From: Oscillospiraceae bacterium
Lineage (GTDB): Bacteria; Bacillota; Clostridia; Oscillospirales; Oscillospiraceae
Length of the DNA: 64,000 nt
NCBI GenBank assembly: GCA_017398625.1
Contig: JAFQFP010000024.1
Coordinates: forward strand, 18,730-82,729
Direction of reading: 5' to 3'
Made by a program: the position numbers and the translations under genes. Of the stretch, positions 8,001 to 15,115 are shown piece by piece (position 1 is the stretch's first letter; each line of letters begins with the position of its first letter). Below the pieces are notes generated by a model. That model saw only the letters and a program-made list of their open reading frames with translations, had not been told where the DNA came from and ran no database searches.

Positions 8001-8607
8001 GGGTGCCATTGAGGAATACGCCCGTGTCAACGAGCGCTACAGCTATCTGGTGACCCAGCGGGACGATGTGCTGACCTCCAAGCGGGAGCTGGAGAGCATC
8101 ATCCGCAATATTACTCAAGAAATGACCACCATATTCGTTGCCGAGTTCCAGAAGATCGACCATTACTTCGGTCAGACCTTCGAGGAAATGTTCGGAGGCG
8201 GCAAGGGACAGCTTGTTTTGGAGGATCCGGAGAATCCGCTGACCTGCGGCATCGAGATCCGTGTGCAGCCCCCCGGAAAGCAGGTCAAGACCATTACACT
8301 GCTCTCCGGCGGCGAAAAGGCATTCGTTGCCATTGCCCTGTATTTCGCCATTTTGAAGGTGCGTCCTACGCCCTTCTGTATGCTTGACGAGATCGACGCG
8401 GCGCTGGACGACCGGAATGTGGAGCGGTTTGCCTCTTATCTGCACAATCTGAGCAAAAAGACCCAGTTTATCGTCATCACCCACCGCCGCGGCACCATGG
8501 AAGCCTCCGATGTGCTCTACGGCGTGACCATGCAGGAGCAGGGCGTTTCCAAGCTGCTGCGGCTGGATCTGAACCAGATGGAGGAATATCTGGGTATCGT
8601 TGAGTAA
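5035..8607 (+). CDS. smc: chromosome segregation ATPase SMC
   Basis: At 1190 residues this is a full-length SMC. The Walker A motif GPNGSGKSN lies at about residues 32-40. Long coiled coils (about 170-500 and 670-1020) flank the hinge, which includes GGAMQQIVVDSENDG and a glycine-rich GGSMTGGS stretch. The C-terminal head has the ABC signature LLSGGEKAF and Walker B CMLDEIDAALDD. SMC dimers with ScpA/ScpB compact and segregate the nucleoid by ATP-driven loop extrusion. The start is GTG with an AAGGGG ribosome binding site. It is the first gene of a seven-gene run, and smc-ftsY is a classical Firmicutes pair. Confidence 0.97.
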   Translation: MYLKSLEVQGFKSFPDKTLIRFGDDITAIVGPNGSGKSNISDAILWVMGEQSTKTLRGAKMEDVIFGGTQKRPAVGFAEATLTLDNTDRALAYDADEVMVTRRYYRSGDSEYYINRQSSRLRDIHEMFMDTGLGREGYSNIGQGRIDEILSLKSADRREIFEEAAGISKYRHRKEETERKLAHTEDNLMRIGDKVSELELQLEPLQQQSEKAKKYLELKGELRGVEIAVWLDTLDKLTAAAKKAEEDFASASFVLQQAHEELEKLYSRSEELGLELRNKDAELETARVKVSMMESMHQQLDGQMAVLRGNITNNDANIGRIEEELQGAEDRSGGISAQMELSRSRIAQIDSELAEKKQRLDKLQQELAAMTANAQGMTKQFLELRSRETELAADIAGREADMRGLEESLSQSSQRREQLSADLTAGAQRQQEAQQQLHSCQSELRRAQEDVTAAKNTISGYTLRQNTRVQRRDALAETVRQLTAKLDGVQAKARVFRAMERDFESYQKSVRMVMQEAQRGSLKNIHGPVSRLIRTEDSYTVAIEIALGGAMQQIVVDSENDGKAAISYLKRTGGGRATFLPMSVIQGKQLRENGLEDCRGFVGIASELVTCHERYRGIVENLLGRIVIVSDIDAAIAMAKKYANRFKIVTLDGQVMNPGGSMTGGSTNKEAGILSRANELEKLTAQEKELQEKKAVAEADLQEAQRLTDQVQFQLSAAADQLREAEDQVLRLQGQEKQHEILLNAISDAIESARRELEGIDQRERTDRERFAAQQAKIQVFTAELEKTRLQIESLEGSQTEAAEATAKITGSMTELKTEEAALEAEKTTANAHIADLQGLRSAVEGDREKKLALIEVIRQDNVRLRSELEQVREHQEENDAEAGQMRAVMKKVMEDRTKAEAAKTLAERNAQEKNKDILNMERACALLEQKKVTSSMEERQIIDKLWENYELTPSTAPAQRGEIESVAAGNRRIGELKRKIGALGTPNLGAIEEYARVNERYSYLVTQRDDVLTSKRELESIIRNITQEMTTIFVAEFQKIDHYFGQTFEEMFGGGKGQLVLEDPENPLTCGIEIRVQPPGKQVKTITLLSGGEKAFVAIALYFAILKVRPTPFCMLDEIDAALDDRNVERFASYLHNLSKKTQFIVITHRRGTMEASDVLYGVTMQEQGVSKLLRLDLNQMEEYLGIVE

Positions 8608-8621
8608 GAAAGGAATCAACT

Positions 8622-9530
8622 ATGGGATTTTTTGAAAAAATTAAGGCAGGGCTTGCAAAAACGAGGGCAGCGCTGAGCAATACGCTGGATGCGGTGTTTT
8701 CCGCATACACGGAGATCGACGCAGACTTCTATGATGAGCTGGAGGAAAGCCTGATCCTTGCGGATCTGGGGGTGGAGACTGCCTGTAAGGTAGTCGAGGA
8801 GCTGCGCAGTGAAGTGGTGAAGCGGGATCTGTATTCCGTTGAGCAGGCAAAGGAGCATTTGAAGCAGATTCTGCAGGATATGCTGGATGTGGGAGACCCG
8901 GAGCTGGATCTTTCTACCACGCCCTCTGTGATCTTGGTCATCGGTGTCAACGGCGTAGGCAAGACCACCACCATCGGTAAGCTTGCCACCCGGTTTGTCC
9001 GGGAGGGCAGGAATGTGATGATGGTGGCGGGAGATACCTTCCGTGCCGCCGCTGCCGACCAGCTTGAGATCTGGGCAGGTAGAGCCGGCTGCGGCATCGT
9101 CCGCCAGCATGAGGGTGCTGACCCGGCATCCGTTGTCTATGACGGCATCCAGTCCGCCAAGGCAAAGGGGGCGGATGTGATCCTCATCGACACTGCCGGA
9201 CGGCTGCACAACAAGCAGAATCTGATGAACGAGCTGAATAAGATCAGCCGCATCGTGGAGCGGGAGCTGCCCGATGCCGCTAAGGAGGTTTTGCTGGTGG
9301 TGGATGGCACCACCGGTCAGAACGGTCTGATCCAAGCCAAGCAGTTTAAGGAGATCGCCGGTGTCACCGCCGTGGCGCTGACCAAGCTGGATGGCACAGC
9401 CAAGGGCGGCATCGTCATCGCCATCAGCGATGTGCTGCAGATCCCGGTGAAATTTATCGGCGTGGGTGAGCAGCCCGACGATCTGATGCCCTTTGAAAGC
9501 GAAGCCTTTGTGGAGGCGCTGGTGCAGTGA
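8622..9530 (+). CDS. ftsY: signal recognition particle receptor FtsY
   Basis: A 302-residue protein made almost entirely of the SRP-type NG GTPase domain, without the long acidic N-terminal extension of Gram-negative FtsY. Visible GTPase elements are GVNGVGKTTTIGKLA (P-loop, about residues 109-123), DTFRAAAADQL, DTAGRLHNKQNL, TKLDGTAKGG and the closing GVGEQPDDLMPF. FtsY docks SRP-bound ribosomes at the membrane for cotranslational insertion. The ATG follows the smc stop by 14 bases with AAGGAA in between. Its stop overlaps the start of the next gene. Confidence 0.97.
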   Translation: MGFFEKIKAGLAKTRAALSNTLDAVFSAYTEIDADFYDELEESLILADLGVETACKVVEELRSEVVKRDLYSVEQAKEHLKQILQDMLDVGDPELDLSTTPSVILVIGVNGVGKTTTIGKLATRFVREGRNVMMVAGDTFRAAAADQLEIWAGRAGCGIVRQHEGADPASVVYDGIQSAKAKGADVILIDTAGRLHNKQNLMNELNKISRIVERELPDAAKEVLLVVDGTTGQNGLIQAKQFKEIAGVTAVALTKLDGTAKGGIVIAISDVLQIPVKFIGVGEQPDDLMPFESEAFVEALVQ

Positions 9531-10123
9531 TGAAAGTGGTATTGGCAAGCAAAAACCGCCACAAGCTGGTGGAGATCAGCCGTATTCTGGAAAAGCTGGA
9601 TATTGAGCTGGTGCTGCAAAGCGAGCTGGGCGTGGATATCGATGTGGAGGAGACAGGCACCACCTTTGAGGAAAATTCTTTCCTCAAGGCAGATGCCGTG
9701 ATGAAAGCTACCGGTATGCCTGCCTTGGCAGACGATTCCGGCATCGCCGTGGACGCATTAAACGGCGAACCGGGTATCTACTCTGCCCGCTATGGCTTTG
9801 ATGATTCGCTGGACGATTGGGGACGGCTGCTTCTGCTGCTGAAAAACACGGAGCATGTACCCGATGGGCAGCGGCAGGCACAGTTCGTCTGTGTCATTAC
9901 CTTGGTGATGCCCGATGGGCAGGTGATCCAAGCCCGCGGAGAAGCCCACGGCGAGCTGCTGCGCAGCGCCGCGGGGCAGGGAGGCTTCGGCTATGACCCC
10001 ATTTTCTATTATCCGCCCTTCGGCAAGACCTTTGCAGAGGTCAGCGCGGAGGAGAAAAACCAAGTGTCTCACCGTGCGGTGGCGCTGAAAAAACTGTATG
10101 AAATGTTAAAGGAGGCGCTGTAA
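9530..10123 (+). CDS. rdgB: XTP/dITP diphosphatase (RdgB/HAM1 family)
   Basis: A 197-residue house-cleaning pyrophosphatase that hydrolyses dITP, XTP and ITP to the monophosphates and so keeps deaminated purines out of DNA. The N-terminal substrate loop VLASKNRHKLVEI, TFEENSFLKADAV and the active-site segment ALADDSGIAVDALNGEPGIYSARY are visible, and the C-terminal GFGYDPIFYYPPFGKTFAE block is complete. I chose the ATG at 9530, which overlaps the ftsY stop in a TGATG arrangement, over the GTG one codon earlier. This points to translational coupling. Confidence 0.95.
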   Translation: MKVVLASKNRHKLVEISRILEKLDIELVLQSELGVDIDVEETGTTFEENSFLKADAVMKATGMPALADDSGIAVDALNGEPGIYSARYGFDDSLDDWGRLLLLLKNTEHVPDGQRQAQFVCVITLVMPDGQVIQARGEAHGELLRSAAGQGGFGYDPIFYYPPFGKTFAEVSAEEKNQVSHRAVALKKLYEMLKEAL

Positions 10124-10585
10124 ATGCTGACAAGCAAGGAGCGTGCCGAATTAAGAGCCCAAGCCAACAGCTTGGATACCACCTTGATGGTGGGCAAGGA
10201 CGGCGTTACCGATGCCGTGGTGGCGGAAGCGGAAAACCAGCTTACTGCCCGGGAGCTGGTAAAGGGAAAGGTGCTGGAAACCGCATTTTTGTCCCCCCGG
10301 GAGGTCAGCGATGCTATCTGTGAAGCTACGGGAGCTGAGGGTGTCAGCGTCATTGGCACCAAATTTGTGATCTATCGCTTCAGCCAGAAGTGTCAGGAGG
10401 AGCGGAATCAGACCGGACGGGCAAAGCGCAAGCCCACCAAAGTCAATCCTGTCCGCAAGGGTGCGCAGGCACGGCGGCAGGCGGCCAAGGCACAGCGGGA
10501 GCAGCGGAACCAGTATTTCCGCCAGCAGGCAATCGACAAAGCAATCGAAAAGGCAAGAGAAAAGCAGCTCAAGGACTCTCAGTAA
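10124..10585 (+). CDS. yhbY: YhbY-type CRM-domain RNA-binding protein
   Basis: Residues 1-95 form a CRM domain (LTSKERAELRAQANSL, then MVGKDGVTDAVV), as in YhbY/YqeI, which associates with pre-50S ribosomal particles. The family is usually about 95-100 residues long. Here an extra 55-residue tail rich in Lys, Arg and Gln (from RAKRKPTKVNP on) follows, probably a disordered RNA-contacting extension. The ATG follows the preceding TAA directly, with GGAGG 9 bases upstream. It lies between rdgB and nadD, which fits the common yhbY-nadD-yqeK-rsfS ribosome/NAD neighbourhood of Firmicutes. Confidence 0.9.
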   Translation: MLTSKERAELRAQANSLDTTLMVGKDGVTDAVVAEAENQLTARELVKGKVLETAFLSPREVSDAICEATGAEGVSVIGTKFVIYRFSQKCQEERNQTGRAKRKPTKVNPVRKGAQARRQAAKAQREQRNQYFRQQAIDKAIEKAREKQLKDSQ

Positions 10586-10603
10586 ACCGGGAGGAGGCGC
10601 GCT

Positions 10604-11779
10604 ATGCAGCGTATCGGTATCTACGGCGGAACCTTTAATCCGCCCCATGTCGGCCACATTCGGGGAGCGCAGTATGCGCTGGAAGCACTGGCGTTGGACG
10701 CGGTGCTGCTGATCCCCGACCATACGCCACCCCACAAGCAGCTGCCGGAGGGGTCTGCTTCTCCGGAGCAAAGGCTTGCCATGCTGCGGCTTGCTGCCGT
10801 CGGCGCGCAGGGGATACAGGTCAGCGACCTTGCCCTGCAGCGGGAGGGCATCAGCTACACCTATGAGACGGTGGAGCAGGTAAGAGAAAGCTATCCCAAT
10901 GCCAAGTTGTATCTGCTGATGGGCTCGGATATGTTTGCCTCCTTTGATACATGGAAGCAGGTACAGCGGATCACCGCACAGGCGGAGATCGCGGTGCTGT
11001 GCCGGGGGGAAAAGGGAGAGAAGCAGAGGATCGAAACGGCGCTGGAAAACACGCCGGGACAGGTGCTGGAGAATCCGGTGACGGCGATCTCCTCCACAGA
11101 TCTGCGGCGGCTGCTGGCATTTGATTGTGTAGGAGAGTTTCTTGTCCCGGAGGTGGAAGCCTTCATTCGTGGCAATGGACTTTACGGAACCGATCGGGAT
11201 CTGCAGGGGCTTTCCATGGAGGCACTGGAGGCTGCCGTTGTGGAGCTGCTCAATCCCAACCGGGTGCGCCATGTTCTGGGCTGCCGGGAGGCGGCAGTAG
11301 CGCTGGCAAAGCGCTGGGGCGCTGATGAGACCGATGCCGCCAGAGCGGCGCTGCTCCATGACATCACCAAGGCGCTGGACGGTCCTTTGCAGTTGACACT
11401 GTGCCGGGGTTATGGTAAAATATTGGACGATTTTTCCACAAAAAATCCCAAGACCCTTCATGCACTGACGGGAAGTTTGGTGGCGGAGCGAATCTTTGGG
11501 GAAAATCCGGCGGTGGTGGCGGCGATCCGATCCCATACCACCGGAAAAGCGGACATGGATCTGCTTGAAAAGATCATTTATGTGGCAGACTATATGGAGC
11601 CTAACCGGGATTTTCCCGGTGTGGAGGAGCTCCGGGAGCTGGCTTACAGCGATATCGACAGGGCGCTGCGGCTGGGTCTGGAAATGACGCTGCGGATGCT
11701 GAAGCAGCAGGGGAGAGATATTTCTCCCGAATCCAAGGAAGCGCTGCGCTTTCTGACGGAAAGTGAGAAGAAAGGATAG
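10604..11779 (+). CDS. nadD: nicotinate-nucleotide adenylyltransferase fused to a YqeK-type HD phosphohydrolase
   Basis: Two proteins that are neighbouring genes in most Firmicutes are joined here. Residues 1-195 are NadD (GTFNPPHVGH nucleotidyltransferase motif, ISSTDLRR near the end), which makes deamido-NAD from nicotinate mononucleotide and ATP. Residues about 205-391 are an HD domain like YqeK (RVRHVLGCREAAVALA, LLHDITKALDG with the HD pair, then IRSHTTG and KIIYVADYMEPNR). YqeK proteins hydrolyse Ap4A symmetrically. The frame is continuous with no sign of a sequencing join. The ATG has GGGAGGAGG upstream. Confidence 0.93.
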   Translation: MQRIGIYGGTFNPPHVGHIRGAQYALEALALDAVLLIPDHTPPHKQLPEGSASPEQRLAMLRLAAVGAQGIQVSDLALQREGISYTYETVEQVRESYPNAKLYLLMGSDMFASFDTWKQVQRITAQAEIAVLCRGEKGEKQRIETALENTPGQVLENPVTAISSTDLRRLLAFDCVGEFLVPEVEAFIRGNGLYGTDRDLQGLSMEALEAAVVELLNPNRVRHVLGCREAAVALAKRWGADETDAARAALLHDITKALDGPLQLTLCRGYGKILDDFSTKNPKTLHALTGSLVAERIFGENPAVVAAIRSHTTGKADMDLLEKIIYVADYMEPNRDFPGVEELRELAYSDIDRALRLGLEMTLRMLKQQGRDISPESKEALRFLTESEKKG

Positions 11780-11784
11780 ATCGT

Positions 11785-12153
11785 ATGTTATCAACAAGAG
11801 AAGTTGCCATCGCCGCTACTAAGGCGCTGGACGAAAAAAAGGGCATGAACATCAAGCTGCTGAAGATCGACCGGGTCTCCAACCTTGCGGACTATTTTCT
11901 GATCTGCACCGGCACCTCCAACACCCATGTCAAGACCCTGTGTGACTATGTGGAGTATGCGGTGGAGCAGACCGGTGAGCCCCTCATCGGCAGAGAAGGC
12001 CATCGGGGCAATTCTTGGGAGCTGCTGGATTACGGCTGTCTTGTAGTCCATGTGTTCACAGACGAAGCCAGAAAATTCTACGATCTGGAACGGCTCTGGG
12101 CAGATGCCGAGCTGGTGGATCTTACGGATATTATCATCGAAGAACCGATGTGA
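11785..12153 (+). CDS. rsfS: ribosome silencing factor RsfS
   Basis: A 122-residue RsfS/Iojap protein. The conserved core VSNLADYFLICTGTSNTHVKTL, followed by GREGHRGNSWELLDYGCLVVHVF, is complete. RsfS binds ribosomal protein L14 and blocks subunit joining when nutrients are scarce. It starts five bases after the nadD/yqeK stop, in the standard position behind yqeK. Confidence 0.95.
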   Translation: MLSTREVAIAATKALDEKKGMNIKLLKIDRVSNLADYFLICTGTSNTHVKTLCDYVEYAVEQTGEPLIGREGHRGNSWELLDYGCLVVHVFTDEARKFYDLERLWADAELVDLTDIIIEEPM

Positions 12154-12168
12154 AAGAGGTGCAAAGCC

Positions 12169-14592
12169 ATGAATTACGAACATTCTTCCGTTGAAGCAAA
12201 ATGGCAGAAATACTGGGAGGAGCATGATACCTTCCATACCGATGTGTGGGACTTCTCCAAGCCTAAGTACTATGTTCTGGATATGTTCCCGTACCCCTCC
12301 GGCGTAGGTCTTCATGCCGGACATCCCGAGGGTTACACTGCCACGGATATCATGTCCCGCATGAAGCGGATGCAGGGCTACAATGTGCTGCACCCCATGG
12401 GCTACGACTCCTTCGGTCTGCCTGCGGAGCAGTATGCTGTCAGCACCGGCAACCATCCCAACGGATTTACACAGGAGAACATCAAGACCTTTTCTGCCCA
12501 GCTCAAGGAGCTTGGGTTTGACTATGACTGGTCTAAGGTGATCGCCACCTCCGATCCCGACTTTTACAAGTGGACCCAGTGGATCTTTAAGAAGCTCTAC
12601 GAGGCGGGCTACGCAAAGCGGGTAGAGATGCCCGTGAACTGGTGCGAGGAGCTGGGTACTGTGCTCAGCAACGATGAGGTCATCGACGGCAAGTCCGAGC
12701 GGGGTGGTTATCCCGTTGTGAAGAAGAACATGATGCAGTGGGTCATCGACCAGCCTGCCTTTGCGGAAAAGCTGCTGGAAGGCTTGGAGGAAATCGATTG
12801 GCCCGAATCCACCAAGGAGATCCAGCGTAACTGGATCGGCAAGAGCGTAGGTGTGGAGGTAGAATTCATGCTGGTAGGCGGCGGTGAATTCTCCATCTAT
12901 ACCACCTGCATCGAGACCATTTATGGTATCACCTTCATGGTTCTGGCACCCGACGGCAAGATCGTCCAGTCTCTGATGGATCGGATCCAGAATAAGGATG
13001 AGGTCAATGCGTACATCGCCGAAGCCGTGAAGAAGAGCGACATGGATCGCACCGAGCTGAACAAGACCAAATCCGGCTGCCCCTTGAAAGGCGTGTATGC
13101 CATCAACCCGGTCAACGGCAAGGAAGTGCCTGTATTTATCGGCGATTTCGTGCTGGCAAGCTACGGTACCGGTGCGGTCATGGCAGTTCCCAGCCACGAC
13201 CAGCGTGACTTTGAGTATGCCCAAGTCCATAATATCCCCATGATCCAAGTCATCGAGGGCAGAGATGTGTCTGAGCGCGCTTTCGAGAAGCAGGATTATC
13301 TGGGCAAGGGCTGCAAGCTCATCAATTCCGAGAAATTTACAGGTTTGACGGTGGAGGAGGCAAAGGAAGCCATCACCTGCAAGCTGGAAAAGGCAGGCGT
13401 TGCCAAGCGGAAGGTCAACTACCACTTCCGTGAGTGGATCTTTGCCCGCCAGAGATATTGGGGCGAGCCTGTTCCCTGTGTCTACACCGAGGACGGCAAG
13501 ACCGTTTTCCTGCCCGACGAGGAGCTGCCGCTGATCCTGCCGGAGCTGGAGGACTACAAGGGCCGCAACGGACAGGCACCTCTGGAAAACGCAACCGAGT
13601 GGAAGCAGTATAACAAAAACGGCATCAAGGGTGTCCGTGAGACCTCTACCATGCCCGGCAGCGCCGGTTCTTCTTGGTATTACCTGCGCTATATCGACCC
13701 CAAGAACGACAAGACCTTCTGCGATCCGGAGCTGATGAAGCACTGGCTGCCTGTTGACCTGTATGTGGGCGGCCCCGAACACGCGGTAGGACATCTGATG
13801 TACTCCCGGATCTGGAACCGGTTCCTGTATGACAACGGTCTGAGCCCCGTGAAGGAGCCCTTCAAGAAGCTGGTGCATCAGGGCATGATCTTGGGCGAAA
13901 ACGGCATCAAGATGGGCAAGCGTTTCCCGGAATTTGTGGTCAATCCCAGCGATATCGTCCGGGACTACGGTGCCGATACCCTGCGGCTGTATGAAATGTT
14001 CATGGGTCCGCTGGAGGTGTCCAAGCCTTGGAGCACCACGGCGGTTGCAGGTGCCAAGAAGTTTATCAACCGTGTGTGGAACTTCTTCACTGAGCCTGCC
14101 AACATTACCGATACCGACGACGGCAAGCTGACCAAGGTTTACCACCAGACCGTAAAGAAGGTCACCGGTGACTTTGAGGCGCTGGGCTTCAACACCGCGA
14201 TTGCTCAGATGATGATCTTCGTCAACGAGGTATATAAGAACGGCACCTGTCCCAGAGAGTATGCCGAGGGCTTCATCAAGATGATCTCCTGCATCATTCC
14301 CCATGTGGGTGAGGAGATCTGGCAGGTTCTGGGTCACGACAGCACCATCGCCTATGAAAGCTGGCCTACCTACAGCGAGGAAAAATGCAAGGATACTGTC
14401 ATCACCATGGCGGTGCAGGTCAACGGAAAGATGCGCGGCACCGTGGAGGTGGAGGCGGATCTGCCCAACGAGACCGTCCTTGAGGCTGTAATGGCAGACG
14501 AGAAGATCTCCCGCTTCCTCGAAAAGCTGGGCGGCAGTGTTATTAAGACCATCGTGGTGAAAAATAAGCTAGTGAATCTGATCGTAAAGTAA
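12169..14592 (+). CDS. leuS: leucine--tRNA ligase
   Basis: An 807-residue class I synthetase. The HIGH-type motif reads YPSGVGLHAGHPEGY (about residues 43-57). The CP1 editing domain follows, then REWIFARQRYWGEP and, near residue 580, the KMSKS-equivalent loop, which here reads KMGKR followed by FPEFVVNPSDIVRDYGADT. This is unlike the common KMSKSKGN form, but the rest of the catalytic core is intact and the lysines are kept, so the enzyme should be active. The C-terminal anticodon-binding domain is present. It is the last gene of the smc run and starts 15 bases after rsfS with AAAGAGG upstream. Confidence 0.96.
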   Translation: MNYEHSSVEAKWQKYWEEHDTFHTDVWDFSKPKYYVLDMFPYPSGVGLHAGHPEGYTATDIMSRMKRMQGYNVLHPMGYDSFGLPAEQYAVSTGNHPNGFTQENIKTFSAQLKELGFDYDWSKVIATSDPDFYKWTQWIFKKLYEAGYAKRVEMPVNWCEELGTVLSNDEVIDGKSERGGYPVVKKNMMQWVIDQPAFAEKLLEGLEEIDWPESTKEIQRNWIGKSVGVEVEFMLVGGGEFSIYTTCIETIYGITFMVLAPDGKIVQSLMDRIQNKDEVNAYIAEAVKKSDMDRTELNKTKSGCPLKGVYAINPVNGKEVPVFIGDFVLASYGTGAVMAVPSHDQRDFEYAQVHNIPMIQVIEGRDVSERAFEKQDYLGKGCKLINSEKFTGLTVEEAKEAITCKLEKAGVAKRKVNYHFREWIFARQRYWGEPVPCVYTEDGKTVFLPDEELPLILPELEDYKGRNGQAPLENATEWKQYNKNGIKGVRETSTMPGSAGSSWYYLRYIDPKNDKTFCDPELMKHWLPVDLYVGGPEHAVGHLMYSRIWNRFLYDNGLSPVKEPFKKLVHQGMILGENGIKMGKRFPEFVVNPSDIVRDYGADTLRLYEMFMGPLEVSKPWSTTAVAGAKKFINRVWNFFTEPANITDTDDGKLTKVYHQTVKKVTGDFEALGFNTAIAQMMIFVNEVYKNGTCPREYAEGFIKMISCIIPHVGEEIWQVLGHDSTIAYESWPTYSEEKCKDTVITMAVQVNGKMRGTVEVEADLPNETVLEAVMADEKISRFLEKLGGSVIKTIVVKNKLVNLIVK

Positions 14593-14641
14593 TGTTTCGT
14601 AATTTTTAGCCCAAAAGCCGCAAAAAATACGGAAATCACCC

Positions 14642-14670
14642 TTGACATTTGGAAAAACACCGCTTATAAT
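14642..14670 (+). promoter_or_regulatory. sigma-A promoter of rpsU
   Basis: TTGACA (14642-14647) and TATAAT (14665-14670), spacer 17 bases: a perfect consensus 72 bases before the rpsU start. Confidence 0.92.
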
Positions 14671-14741
14671 ATTCTAGCCTAGCGATTAGGCCCTGAACGC
14701 ATCCTGGATAGAGCCGGATGCCATCGGAGGGAGGGAAAACC

Positions 14742-14924
14742 ATGTCTGAAATTCGCATCAAGGAAAACGAATCTCTGGAGAGCGCTCTGCGCCGTTTTAA
14801 GCGCAGCGTTGCCAAGGAAGGCGTTATTGCGGAGTATAAGAAGCGCGAGCACTATGTAAGCCCCAGCCTGAAGCGTAAGCAGAAGTCTGAAGCTGCCCGC
14901 AAGAACAAGAGAAAGTTCTATTGA
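14742..14924 (+). CDS. rpsU: 30S ribosomal protein S21
   Basis: A 60-residue, highly basic S21 protein ([20 protein letters not shown], then a Lys/Arg-rich tail). I start it at the ATG at 14742, behind GGAGGGAGGG, rather than at an upstream in-frame codon, because S21 proteins begin at this position. S21 helps base-pairing between the Shine-Dalgarno sequence and 16S rRNA. It has its own strong promoter and two terminators behind it. Confidence 0.96.
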   Translation: MSEIRIKENESLESALRRFKRSVAKEGVIAEYKKREHYVSPSLKRKQKSEAARKNKRKFY

Positions 14925-14948
14925 TATCCCTCTTGAATATGCCTGAAG

Positions 14949-14976
14949 CCGCCCTGCACCGCGCAGGGCGGTTTTT
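14949..14976 (+). terminator. rpsU terminator 1
   Basis: CCGCCCTGC (14949-14957) pairs with GCAGGGCGG (14963-14971), followed by TTTTT. Confidence 0.9.
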
Positions 14977-14982
14977 GTTAGA

Positions 14983-15009
14983 AGCCGCCGGGAAACCGAC
15001 GGCTTTTTG
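14983..15009 (+). terminator. rpsU terminator 2 (weaker)
   Basis: A second hairpin with stem AGCCG/CGGCT and a T-run directly behind the first, a tandem arrangement. Confidence 0.55.
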
Positions 15010-15051
15010 TGGATTCTATGGAACAGTAACGCAGCAGGGGATAGAAAATTG

Positions 15052-15080
15052 TTGATTTTGCCCAGAATATGGTATATAAT
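15052..15080 (+). promoter_or_regulatory. promoter of the reductase/aconitase-X operon
   Basis: TTGATT (15052-15057) and TATAAT (15075-15080), spacer 17 bases, 35 bases before the first gene. Confidence 0.8.
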
Positions 15081-15115
15081 TTACCTGTAATTCTATAATA
15101 AAGGGGATGTAATCA

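Noticed and set aside
11791-14337. An 848-codon minus-strand frame opposite leuS
   Set aside because: Antisense shadow of leuS; no start signal and no recognisable domain.
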